This document shows positions 1 through 7,198 of a stretch of DNA of 29,808 nucleotides, one piece after another. Origin of the DNA: a virus. A program made the position numbers and the translations under genes. Each line of letters begins with the position of its first letter. Position 1 is the first letter of the stretch. The DNA lies in the IMG/VR virus record IMGVR_UViG_3300032011_001365, positions 1-29,808 of that record; one strand, given 5' to 3'. The notes beneath the pieces were generated by a model. That model did no database searches, was not told the origin of the DNA, and worked only from the letters and a program-made list of their open reading frames with translations.

Positions 1-86
1 GCATACGTTTTAAAGTCATAAACGAAGATCAAATTTTTAAAAATAACAAACCTCGAAAGCCAAAAAGAATTGCTAAACGTAAATAA
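1..86 (+). CDS. C-terminal end of an upstream gene (partial)
   Basis: One frame (codons from base 3) is open from the window edge to a TAA at 84-86. It gives a 27-residue tail that is strongly basic and ends KPRKPKRIAKRK. The stop codon lies inside the TAAATA box (84-89) that precedes the next gene, the same stop/promoter overlap seen at 841 and 4135. Product unknown; only the tail is visible. Confidence 0.55.
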   Translation, partial: IRFKVINEDQIFKNNKPRKPKRIAKRK

Positions 87-89
87 ATA
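84..89 (+). promoter_or_regulatory. T4-late-type promoter box TAAATA before the first SGNH gene
   Basis: TAAATA is followed by exactly five bases (CTGAT) and then the ATG at 95. There is no Shine-Dalgarno sequence. T4 late promoters use TATAAATA about 10 bp upstream of the start site, which would place +1 at or next to the A of ATG (leaderless mRNA, inferred). Confidence 0.7.
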
Positions 90-94
90 CTGAT

Positions 95-847
95 ATGAAA
101 TTATTAGTAGGCGGTGATAGTTTTGCAGTCTTTCCTGATCACTGCTTTAACTATAAAGAAGACAGAGAATATATAGATTATCCTTCATCTAAAAAGGGCG
201 AAGGGTTTAGGCAATATTTAAACTTTCAACATTGGTGTCAAAAATTAGATTCTAAAGCAACTTCAGTAGGAATAAATTCAGGTGACATCAGCACTACAAC
301 TTTTATAACACTACAAGAACTTATAGATAATAATTATACTCATTGCATATTTTTTGTAACAAACTTTTACAGAGATAATCTACAAATAGAAAAGCAACAT
401 ACTATAGACTCAGCCGATTTTGCACAAAACACAAACTTTGATAATGTTTACAAAGATAAAAATTTTATTAATAACAAAGAGCATAAGTTTATTAGAAATA
501 GCATTTGGTATGAAACAGATGAGATTATAGGCCCGCATAAAGCAGGAATAATGCAATACCTGAGATATAATGCAGACTTTAAATACATACACGATAGATT
601 ATCAAACTTAATGTTTTTAAAAAAATACTGTGATGATAACAACATTAATATATGTTTTGTTTTGCCTTTTTATCCACAACAGTTTGCAAAAGGTGTTATA
701 CAGTATATACCAGCAAAGCATTTTACATACGAAATAAACAGAGATACAGAATTTTTTAAATGGGCAGTAACACACCACACAGAGCAAGAGCATGAAAACA
801 TAGCAAACCGCTTCAAAAATGAATACCCTGTCTGGTTAAATAAATAG
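95..847 (+). CDS. SGNH/GDSL-hydrolase-fold protein 1
   Basis: 250 aa. The N-terminus MKLLVGGDSF holds an SGNH block I-like GDS motif (residues 7-9) on the first beta strand. Near the C-terminus, THHTEQEHENIA resembles a block V histidine region but without a clear Asp two or three residues before the His, so catalysis is uncertain. SGNH enzymes are esterases or acylhydrolases that act on lipids or acylated sugars. No signal peptide is visible, so a cytoplasmic or virion role is likely. It is one of three SGNH-type proteins in this window (others at 3229 and 23209). It starts 5 nt after a TAAATA box with no ribosome binding site, so late expression is expected. The substrate cannot be told from sequence. 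Confidence 0.55.
   Translation: MKLLVGGDSFAVFPDHCFNYKEDREYIDYPSSKKGEGFRQYLNFQHWCQKLDSKATSVGINSGDISTTTFITLQELIDNNYTHCIFFVTNFYRDNLQIEKQHTIDSADFAQNTNFDNVYKDKNFINNKEHKFIRNSIWYETDEIIGPHKAGIMQYLRYNADFKYIHDRLSNLMFLKKYCDDNNINICFVLPFYPQQFAKGVIQYIPAKHFTYEINRDTEFFKWAVTHHTEQEHENIANRFKNEYPVWLNK
841..846 (+). promoter_or_regulatory. T4-late-type promoter box TAAATA before the small terminase gene
   Basis: TAAATA-GTAGT-ATG, with a five-base spacer to the ATG at 852. The box overlaps the end of the upstream gene, whose stop TAG occupies 845-847. No Shine-Dalgarno sequence lies before the ATG. Confidence 0.7.
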
Positions 848-851
848 TAGT

Positions 852-1340
852 ATGACAAAGAAATTAGAAGAAGAGTTCAATTTACCACCTTTAGAAGAGG
901 CTCTTGCAAAAGAAAATCCAGAGGAAGTGCCTTCTATAGAAGAAACAAAACAAGAAATTGTTACTATGGAAGATGCATTAAGTGTCAGCGAAAAGATTAA
1001 TATGGCATTTAAAGAAGTAAAAGGATTAGAAGAACACGAACTAGAAATGAATGATATTGCCAAAGAAGCACTTAGCAGTTATAAGCAACTTATGAGTCTA
1101 GGAATGAATGTAGGAGATATGGCGGCAGGTAAAGTATTTGCTGAAGCAAGTAATATGTTAAAAATAGCCTTAGATGCCAGTGATGGTAAAGCAAAAGCAA
1201 AACTACAGCAAATAGATCTAATGATTAAAAAAGCAAGACTTGATAATACCTCAGGAAAGAGCGGAGAGAAGACAGCAGACGGCGATATTCTTTACGACCG
1301 TAATGAACTTTTAAAAATTATTAATAAAAATGATAAATAA
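852..1340 (+). CDS. 16: Probable terminase small subunit (gp16-like)
   Basis: 162 aa, matching the size of T4 gp16 (164 aa). It has an acidic Glu-rich N-terminus (residues 1-45), a long central helical region (about 50-125, including KQLMSLGMNVGDMAAGKVFAEA) suited to oligomeric coiled-coil packing, and a polar tail. T4 small terminase forms rings that recognise concatemeric DNA and regulate the gp17 motor during head filling. The assignment rests on size, helical architecture, position upstream of gp17 and late-promoter control. Direct sequence identity to T4 gp16 is low, as is usual for this family. Two other genes and an SGNH gene separate it from gp17, whereas T4 genes 16 and 17 are adjacent. 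Another helical late protein remains possible. Confidence 0.5.
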   Translation: MTKKLEEEFNLPPLEEALAKENPEEVPSIEETKQEIVTMEDALSVSEKINMAFKEVKGLEEHELEMNDIAKEALSSYKQLMSLGMNVGDMAAGKVFAEASNMLKIALDASDGKAKAKLQQIDLMIKKARLDNTSGKSGEKTADGDILYDRNELLKIINKNDK

Positions 1341-1360
1341 GTGTGTAAAGGAGTTATACA

Positions 1361-2065
1361 ATGGAACTTAAAGATTATTTAAAAGAATCATTTAACAAAG
1401 AATATGGCTACAGAGTCAAGTTTGCCTGCGATTGCAGTAGCGAACAAAAAGATATAATTGAGCAATGCCTTGCAAAATATGGTGTTGTAAGTATATCCGA
1501 TTTTAAAAGAAAACCAATAGAAGAAAATCCAATGGAGTTTTTGAGAGCCAAAGGAGTTCAAATGGTTTCTGAAGTAAGTAGCACAGATATAGTTTTAAAG
1601 TATCCTGTTAATGAAAGAATTTTAGAAGTATGGTTAGCAGTTAATTTAGGTTTAGATCATGAGAGAGTTTTATGCTACGGTGTAAAAGACCCAAGAAGGA
1701 TCGAAAGCGAAATGGCTGAAATCAGACACGAACAAGACAAAGATAGATATGTATCTGAAGAAGATGCAGAATTCAATAAAGAAGAACAAGCACATTATGA
1801 AAACGAAAACATGGACATGGACTTTAATGTTGCATTGTTTGGCGAAGAACATAATAAAAAATTCTTAGAAGAACTCCAAAAAATTAAAGATGAAAAAGGC
1901 GCAGATTATTTCCGTAACTATCCTAGCAAGGATGAGTTAATGGGCGATGCACTAAGACCTACATACGATAATATTGTAGGAACACCTAATATGGGCAAAG
2001 GTGCAGAAGGTTCTAAAGATGTATCCAGAGTAACACAATCTGCAGGCGCCAGGAGAGCAGGATAA
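1361..2065 (+). CDS. Conserved phage protein with capsid-targeting-like N-terminus
   Basis: 234 aa, function not recognised. The start at 1361 is set by a good AAAGGAG nine bases upstream. The first residues MELKDYLKES resemble the capsid-targeting sequences of T4 internal head proteins (Alt begins MELITELFDE), and L-K-E at 7-9 fits the (L/I)-x-E cleavage pattern of the T4 prohead protease gp21. A globular part (to about residue 120) contains VLKYPVNERILEVWLAVNLGL. It is followed by an acidic charged stretch (120-165) and a Gly/Ser/Ala-rich tail ending AGARRAG. The stop overlaps the next ATG (ATAATG), so translation is probably coupled. A head-associated or internal virion protein is my inference, not a family match. 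Confidence 0.45.
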   Translation: MELKDYLKESFNKEYGYRVKFACDCSSEQKDIIEQCLAKYGVVSISDFKRKPIEENPMEFLRAKGVQMVSEVSSTDIVLKYPVNERILEVWLAVNLGLDHERVLCYGVKDPRRIESEMAEIRHEQDKDRYVSEEDAEFNKEEQAHYENENMDMDFNVALFGEEHNKKFLEELQKIKDEKGADYFRNYPSKDELMGDALRPTYDNIVGTPNMGKGAEGSKDVSRVTQSAGARRAG

Positions 2066-3213
2066 TGTCAAATAAAAAAATAAATGAAAACCCTAACGCC
2101 AACGTCCAAGGTGGCGCAAAGTTAAAAAGTTTAGGTGGACAAAAAAATTCAGAACTAAAAGGTATTCAACCTCAGATACTTGCTAAAGCAATGGATAAAG
2201 CGGCCAAAGGTGAACCTGTATCAGGCCAACATTCTCAACAACTAGGTAAAATACTTACAGTATTACAACCAATTTTAAGTGACAGTGGTGCTTTACAAAG
2301 AGTTTTACAACTTTCCGATCAAATGACACAAAAAACTGCACAAGGACAACAAGCACAACAAACTCGTAATCCAGGACAAGATCCAGATAGCAGTTACAGA
2401 GCAGACAGAATGGACAATGTTCATGCAGAACTAGACGATGATCTAGATATAGAAGAACTAAGTCTTTCTGAAGATCCAAAATTTTTAAATCAAGTTAGAG
2501 ACCCAGAAAACAAAGGCAGTATTCAACAAATTGATAGAGGTCTAGACGATCTTAGTCAAGGTGAAATAGGCAACAAACAAGACCGAGAAGCCGCTAGTGG
2601 TATTATTGGTAAACTTCGTGGTATGTTAGATGACGAAACATTTGGTCCTAGAATTGTTAACCTTATTAAAATGTATAATAAAGAAAAAGGTCAAGCAATG
2701 GAACCAGATATGGATGCAAAGCCAGAAATGGATGCAGACGAGCCAGAAATGAAATTAGCCGCTAGTAAATATGCAGAGCAAATGGAAGAACTTAAAAAAC
2801 TTGCAGGACTTCAAGAAGGATTAGGATATGCTGATCCAGGCGAAGAAGACGAAAGAGTAACATACAGCAAAACTAAAAAACAAGGCGATGCTAGTGTAAC
2901 TGTTAGTGCAAATGCAAGTAGCATGGATGAACTACAAGACATCTTGAAGTTAGCAGGAATGGAACCACAAACTGACGTAGTTCCAGGTGATGCAAATGAC
3001 GAAGATCCTGAAGAAGAAGAATTGTTAATGCCTGTTCAATCACATGATCACGAAGAGCCAGAAATGTCTGATTGCTGTGATGATGAAGAATGTCATGATG
3101 ACTGCGGTGACGAAGAAAAACCAAAAATGATTGTTCTTAAAAAACATGACATGGACAAAAGTTCTTTATTCAATAGTTTAAAAGCAAAATTACAAGACAA
3201 ACTTTCCTCTTAA
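2065..3213 (+). CDS. Acidic low-complexity late protein, unknown function
   Basis: 382 aa, very acidic and Gln/Asp/Glu-rich. It has a disordered basic-to-polar N-terminus (1-50), a helical segment (55-95) and a poly-acid middle region. Two short similar helices (ELKKLAGL at 242-249 and DILKLAGM at 292-299) look like an internal repeat. A Cys/His cluster (C337, C338, C343, H344, C347) sits within an acidic run and could bind a metal. The last 25 residues (SSLFNSLKAKLQDKL) form an amphipathic helix. The start overlaps the stop of the 1361 gene. The composition suits a scaffold-, core- or capsid-associated role beside the packaging genes, but I do not recognise a family. Confidence 0.45.
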   Translation: MSNKKINENPNANVQGGAKLKSLGGQKNSELKGIQPQILAKAMDKAAKGEPVSGQHSQQLGKILTVLQPILSDSGALQRVLQLSDQMTQKTAQGQQAQQTRNPGQDPDSSYRADRMDNVHAELDDDLDIEELSLSEDPKFLNQVRDPENKGSIQQIDRGLDDLSQGEIGNKQDREAASGIIGKLRGMLDDETFGPRIVNLIKMYNKEKGQAMEPDMDAKPEMDADEPEMKLAASKYAEQMEELKKLAGLQEGLGYADPGEEDERVTYSKTKKQGDASVTVSANASSMDELQDILKLAGMEPQTDVVPGDANDEDPEEEELLMPVQSHDHEEPEMSDCCDDEECHDDCGDEEKPKMIVLKKHDMDKSSLFNSLKAKLQDKLSS

Positions 3214-3217
3214 TCAC

Positions 3218-3223
3218 TAAATA
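3218..3223 (+). promoter_or_regulatory. T4-late-type promoter box TAAATA before the second SGNH gene
   Basis: TAAATA-CTTAT-ATG, with a five-base spacer to the ATG at 3229 and no Shine-Dalgarno sequence. The 11 bases TAAATACTTAT plus ATG recur identically at 4135-4148. Confidence 0.75.
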
Positions 3224-3228
3224 CTTAT

Positions 3229-4137
3229 ATGAGAGATCTATTTGTTAATGGCTGTTCCTTTGCCACAGGTTGGCACGGCGGTGAATATACTATTCCTAGT
3301 ATAACATCAAAAGACGTAGTTACAGATACAATTAGTTGGGTGCAACACTTTGCTAATATGAACGATATACAAAACTGCTGGAACCATTCTATAGTAGCAA
3401 AACCCATAGACATGACAGTAATAGACAGCATAGGTTTTTGTGAACAATACTATAACAAGTATGGCACATTCAAAAATTTATTTGTTGTCTGTGAATTAAC
3501 CGATCCCTCTTATAGACAATTCGATCCTGTTACACTAAAAGGTCTAGTAACTGATAAAAGTTTTGATGATGACTATTCAATTGTGCCTATAGCATTTAGA
3601 GGAGATAGGCAATACATAGAAATCGAAGCAAGTGGATACAAATCTATATATGTAAAACTTAAAAAAGATATTGATTATCTATCCGGTGATCAATTTGCAG
3701 AACAGGTTCCAATGGAAGAAATAGCAGAAGGAGAGATTGCAAGGCATGATCATGAAAAAAATATTGCACTACAATTAAGAACTTCACAACTAAGTAATCT
3801 AGAATTAACACTACAGCAACTTACTAAAATGACAGATTACTTTCATAAAAATGATATACGTTATATAATGACTTGGACTGGAGGAAGAGATCCTAAATAT
3901 AAAAAAATATTAGACGCATATTACAAAAAATTTGTTAAGACAAAACGCCTTGTATCTGCTTACATATATGCAGGTGTTGATTTTAGTTTAGAACATTCAG
4001 TAGAACCTGTAGGTATGCACCCAGACCAAGCAGGCCATCTTGCTATTGCAGAATTCTTAACAGAATATATTACAATGTATAATCTTACTCAATCACCACA
4101 ACTAGATTTATTAAACAACCAAGAAAGCATTAACTAA
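3229..4137 (+). CDS. SGNH/GDSL-hydrolase-fold protein 2
   Basis: 302 aa. The N-terminus MRDLFVNGCSFATGW contains block I (GCS, candidate nucleophile S10), nearly identical in style to the 23209 protein. A C-terminal block V-like segment HPDQAGHLAIAEFL contains the general-base His, but the usual Asp just before H-P is replaced (VGMHP). The triad may therefore be incomplete or use another acid. A central region (about 150-190) is charged and probably an insertion. No signal peptide is visible. Its own TAAATA box and leaderless start place it in the late class, between an acidic late protein and the terminase motor. A deacylase of surface glycans or lipids is possible but unproven. Confidence 0.55.
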   Translation: MRDLFVNGCSFATGWHGGEYTIPSITSKDVVTDTISWVQHFANMNDIQNCWNHSIVAKPIDMTVIDSIGFCEQYYNKYGTFKNLFVVCELTDPSYRQFDPVTLKGLVTDKSFDDDYSIVPIAFRGDRQYIEIEASGYKSIYVKLKKDIDYLSGDQFAEQVPMEEIAEGEIARHDHEKNIALQLRTSQLSNLELTLQQLTKMTDYFHKNDIRYIMTWTGGRDPKYKKILDAYYKKFVKTKRLVSAYIYAGVDFSLEHSVEPVGMHPDQAGHLAIAEFLTEYITMYNLTQSPQLDLLNNQESIN

Positions 4138-4140
4138 ATA
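4135..4140 (+). promoter_or_regulatory. T4-late-type promoter box TAAATA before the terminase large subunit
   Basis: TAAATA-CTTAT-ATG, with a five-base spacer to the ATG at 4146. The first three bases are the TAA stop of the upstream SGNH gene. No Shine-Dalgarno sequence. Confidence 0.75.
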
Positions 4141-4145
4141 CTTAT

Positions 4146-5735
4146 ATGGCTAGAGGAACAGCAGATACAAGTTTAATTAAGCAAGGCTTCAAAAAAGTTC
4201 CTATGAGTAAAGAACAGTTATTGGACTTTGAAAATTGTTGTAATGAAGAAACAGGTGCTTTACATTTTATGAAAAAGCACATGAAGATACAACATCCTAC
4301 TCTAGGAGGCATAGACTTTGATCCTTTTGATTACCAAGAAGGTCTTGTAGAAAATTATAGCAAATACAGATACAGTATCAACATGCTGGGAAGACAGATG
4401 GGTAAAACTACTGTAGCCGCAGGATACTTGCTGTGGTATGCTATGTTTAAGCCTGACAGCACAATATTAGTTGCGGCTCATAAACAAGCAGGTGCTAGTG
4501 AAATTATGCAACGTATTAGATATGCATACGAAAGTGTGCCTAATCATATTAGAGCAGGTGTAACAGAATACAACAAAGGCTCTATGACAATGGACAATGG
4601 TAGTAGGATAATAAGTGCTACAACTACAGAAAATACTGGTAGAGGTATGTCACTTTCATTAGTTTACTTAGACGAGTTTGCATTTGTTCCACCTAGAATA
4701 GCCAAAGAGTTTTGGACTTCATTATCACCTACACTAGCAACAGGTGGTAAGTGTATAATTACAAGCACACCTAATAGTGATGATGACACTTTTGCTATGA
4801 TTTGGAACCAAGCAAACAAGATGTTTGACGAACATGGCAATGAACAAGATGTAGGTGTAAATGGGTTCAAACCTATGATTGCAAAATGGGAAGAACACCC
4901 AGATAGAGATCCTGCATGGGCAACTGAAGAAAGAGGAAGAATTGGAGAAGAACGTTTTAGAAGAGAACATGAATGTGAATTCGTTATCTACGATGAAACA
5001 CTTATAGATGCTTTGAAACTTTTAGAAATGAAAGGTGTTGAACCAAATCTCAAAATGGGGCAAACACGTTGGTATAAGCAACCAGATCCAGATTCTATTT
5101 TTGTAGTTGCATTAGATCCTAGTTCAGGAACAGGTGGCGACAATGCGGCAATACAAGTGTTAGAACTGTCAACTATGACGCAAGTTGCAGAGTGGTGTCA
5201 TAATAAAACACCTATAGAAGGCCAAATGAAAGCCATGTTAGATATTTTAATGTATCTAAAAGAATGCAAATGCGATCAACTGTATTGGTCTGTTGAAAAT
5301 AATGCTATTGGTGAGGCCGCTCTTGTTGTAATTAGAGATACAGGAGAAGAAACTTTCCCCGGTGATTTCTTACATGAACCTAAAAGAATACAAGGCAAGA
5401 AAGGTAGGAAAGGATTCCATACTACACATAAAAGTAAAATAGAAGGCTGTTTATTCCTCAAACGATTAGTAGAACAAGATAAAATTAGAATTAAAAGTAA
5501 GATGCTTGTATCAGAACTAAAAAACTTTGTATCAAGAGCAAATAGTTTTGCCGCTAAACCAGGCGAATTTGATGACTTAGTTATGTCTTTAGTAATTGCT
5601 GTAAGAATGATTCAATACATAGGAACATTCGAAGAAGGTGTTTATGACCAAGTAAATAGTGGTTTAGGTGCTGATGGATTATATGAAGATGATTGGGATG
5701 ATTCCGATGGACCAATGCCAATTGGGATAATTTAG
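4146..5735 (+). CDS. 17: Terminase large subunit, gp17-like DNA packaging motor
   Basis: 529 aa, somewhat shorter than T4 gp17 (610 aa). The N-terminal ATPase has Walker A GRQMGKTT (82-89), Walker B LVYLDEF with catalytic E177 (172-178) and coupling motif TSTP (206-209). The C-terminal RNase H-like nuclease has acidic residues D324 (VALDPSSG), E384 (WSVENN) and D476/D477 (EFDDLVMSL). This enzyme pumps genomic DNA into the prohead through the portal and makes the headful cut. The start is fixed by the TAAATA-N5-ATG arrangement. In this genome it is followed by a conserved 421-aa protein and the recombination genes rather than by tail genes 18 and 19 as in T4. Confidence 0.95.
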   Translation: MARGTADTSLIKQGFKKVPMSKEQLLDFENCCNEETGALHFMKKHMKIQHPTLGGIDFDPFDYQEGLVENYSKYRYSINMLGRQMGKTTVAAGYLLWYAMFKPDSTILVAAHKQAGASEIMQRIRYAYESVPNHIRAGVTEYNKGSMTMDNGSRIISATTTENTGRGMSLSLVYLDEFAFVPPRIAKEFWTSLSPTLATGGKCIITSTPNSDDDTFAMIWNQANKMFDEHGNEQDVGVNGFKPMIAKWEEHPDRDPAWATEERGRIGEERFRREHECEFVIYDETLIDALKLLEMKGVEPNLKMGQTRWYKQPDPDSIFVVALDPSSGTGGDNAAIQVLELSTMTQVAEWCHNKTPIEGQMKAMLDILMYLKECKCDQLYWSVENNAIGEAALVVIRDTGEETFPGDFLHEPKRIQGKKGRKGFHTTHKSKIEGCLFLKRLVEQDKIRIKSKMLVSELKNFVSRANSFAAKPGEFDDLVMSLVIAVRMIQYIGTFEEGVYDQVNSGLGADGLYEDDWDDSDGPMPIGII

Positions 5736-5736
5736 A

Positions 5737-5742
5737 TAAATA
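5737..5742 (+). promoter_or_regulatory. T4-late-type promoter box TAAATA before the 421-aa gene
   Basis: GATAAATA-GTTGT-ATG, with a five-base spacer to the ATG at 5748. It directly follows the gp17 stop at 5733-5735. No Shine-Dalgarno sequence. Confidence 0.7.
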
Positions 5743-5747
5743 GTTGT

Positions 5748-7013
5748 ATGGCAACTAATAAAAAACAAGTTTCAGAAAAAATTTTTAGTCTTCTAAAAGG
5801 TTTTGGCTACGAAGTTAAAACATTTGATGTTGAAGGCAATAATCAAGTTAATCCACAAGAAAGCACAAGATTTGTTGTAGACGAACCTAATATTATAGTA
5901 AGACTAGATTTAAATAAAAATTCTATAGTATTAAATACTAGCGAAGACTTGTCAGATCACAAAATTAGACCAATGATTAAAGAATTAAGCAAAGACTATT
6001 TGCTTAACTTTGATTATAATGTTTTTGGAAAAACCCTAAAAGCAAAAGGCGAGTTGCAAGATGCAGAAAAGAATTCGGAGAAAGAAATGGCAGACGTTAT
6101 GAAAGAGGCTAGTTTAGGTAAATTGTCAGGCTCTACTAAAACAAGTTATCAACCTTTAGAGAATGTAAAGATAGTTTTAAAACATAAAAAAGCAGTAGAC
6201 GAAGAAGTAAGAGGTTCACGTAGTAGAAATATACAAAATGTGTTTATACAACGTGGCGATGAAAGATTTAAACTACCTGAAAACAATTTAGCAATGGCTA
6301 GAGCAATGGCAAGACATGTTCAACAAGGTGGAGAAGTATATGATAGCATTGGTGAATCTATAGTAAACATGGCACAAGACTTAACAAAGTTACGTGAATT
6401 TATTGTTTATGTAAGAAGATCAAATATTGTTAATGAAGCAAACGCAGAGTATGTTGCATTAGCAGTAGAGAATATCAACAACATCAGAGAAACATTTAAA
6501 AAATTACAAGGTGCAAAAACATACGCAACAGCAGTAGAAAATTTATCAAATCAAGAAAAGTATAATTTAGAAGAAGATGACTCCGACATCCAATCATTAT
6601 TTACTGAAACACATTTTGATAGCAAAGTTGCAAATGTAATGGACAATTTAAGAACATTAAATTTAAAAAGAAAAGCATTTGAATCACACATTGTTAAAGC
6701 AATAGAAAACGAGCAATTTAACAATGCAGTAGACATGCTAAAAGAAACAGAATTATTACAATTCGACACACCTAATGCAAAATTAGGACATCAGGTGAGT
6801 CAATTAGGCTTCAGTGCTAAAGACGAAAGACTAGGAAGTTACTTACGTGACTGTGGTAAACGTCTTACTAGCGGAGGCAGAATGAGCGATTTTGATTACA
6901 AAGCAATCAAAAGTTCATTATTAAGTGCAGGAAATAAACCTATTCAAGGTGAGCCAATGTCTTATATGGAGTCATATGAGAAGTTTTTGGACCGTTTTTC
7001 AGTAGAATTTTAA
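5748..7013 (+). CDS. Conserved late protein of unknown function
   Basis: 421 aa, highly charged. An N-terminal alpha/beta part (1-105, with FSLLKGFGYEVKTFD) is followed by a charged linker and a mainly helical part (about 170-420) containing LPENNLAMARAMARHVQQGG, a segment I associate with conserved hypothetical proteins of marine T4-like phages. There is no catalytic motif, signal peptide or membrane segment. The leaderless late start and position after gp17 suggest a structural or assembly role. I cannot name the family. Confidence 0.45.
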   Translation: MATNKKQVSEKIFSLLKGFGYEVKTFDVEGNNQVNPQESTRFVVDEPNIIVRLDLNKNSIVLNTSEDLSDHKIRPMIKELSKDYLLNFDYNVFGKTLKAKGELQDAEKNSEKEMADVMKEASLGKLSGSTKTSYQPLENVKIVLKHKKAVDEEVRGSRSRNIQNVFIQRGDERFKLPENNLAMARAMARHVQQGGEVYDSIGESIVNMAQDLTKLREFIVYVRRSNIVNEANAEYVALAVENINNIRETFKKLQGAKTYATAVENLSNQEKYNLEEDDSDIQSLFTETHFDSKVANVMDNLRTLNLKRKAFESHIVKAIENEQFNNAVDMLKETELLQFDTPNAKLGHQVSQLGFSAKDERLGSYLRDCGKRLTSGGRMSDFDYKAIKSSLLSAGNKPIQGEPMSYMESYEKFLDRFSVEF

Positions 7014-7023
7014 CAGCATTTAA

Positions 7024-7029
7024 TAAATA
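7024..7029 (+). promoter_or_regulatory. Possible late promoter box TAAATA upstream of gp32
   Basis: AATAAATA lies just after the stop of the 421-aa gene in the 185-bp intergenic region. Unlike the other boxes no ATG follows five bases later, so any transcript would carry a long leader to the gp32 ATG at 7199. AT-rich context makes a chance match possible. Confidence 0.3.
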
Positions 7030-7045
7030 AAGTTGTAATTTAAAA

Positions 7046-7061
7046 ATTGTCCTAGGACAAT
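7046..7061 (+). repeat. 16-bp perfect palindrome ATTGTCCTAGGACAAT
   Basis: A gap-free palindrome centred between 7053 and 7054, with the only GC-rich core in an AT-rich spacer. It could be a dimeric-protein operator or, as RNA, a hairpin. No T-run follows, so it is not a classic intrinsic terminator. It lies 49 bp upstream of the -35 box of the gp32 promoter. Confidence 0.6.
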
Positions 7062-7066
7062 CAGAG

Positions 7067-7084
7067 AATTACATTATTGTAATT
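7067..7084 (+). repeat. Inverted repeat with 7-bp stem and 4-nt loop, possible weak terminator
   Basis: AATTACA-TTAT-TGTAATT followed by TT. The stem is all but one pair A/T, so it would be a weak hairpin. It sits between the late block and the gp32 promoter. The 3' arm is part of TTGTAATTT (7077-7085), which is also present at 7033-7041 as a direct repeat. Confidence 0.35.
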
Positions 7085-7109
7085 TTGGCAATTTATTTGC
7101 AAAAATAGG

Positions 7110-7141
7110 TTGACAGAGTTGCATTTAGGCATTAATATAAT
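7110..7141 (+). promoter_or_regulatory. Sigma70-type promoter for gp32
   Basis: A perfect -35 TTGACA (7110-7115) is followed by overlapping -10 choices: TAATAT at 7133-7138 (17-nt spacer) or consensus TATAAT at 7136-7141 (20-nt spacer). Transcription from here gives a leader of roughly 50-55 nt to the gp32 start. Confidence 0.65.
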
Positions 7142-7147
7142 AAAACA

Positions 7148-7167
7148 GTAGTAGAAACACATACTAC
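7148..7167 (+). promoter_or_regulatory. Hairpin in the gp32 mRNA leader
   Basis: GTAGTA (7148-7153), an 8-nt loop, then TACTAC (7162-7167). This perfect 6-bp stem lies near the predicted 5' end of the gp32 transcript, about 20 nt before the AGGAG. T4 gp32 represses its own translation through a folded leader (established). A similar role here is inferred from position only. Confidence 0.4.
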
Positions 7168-7198
7168 GACATGGCATACAATCAATAGGAGACACATT

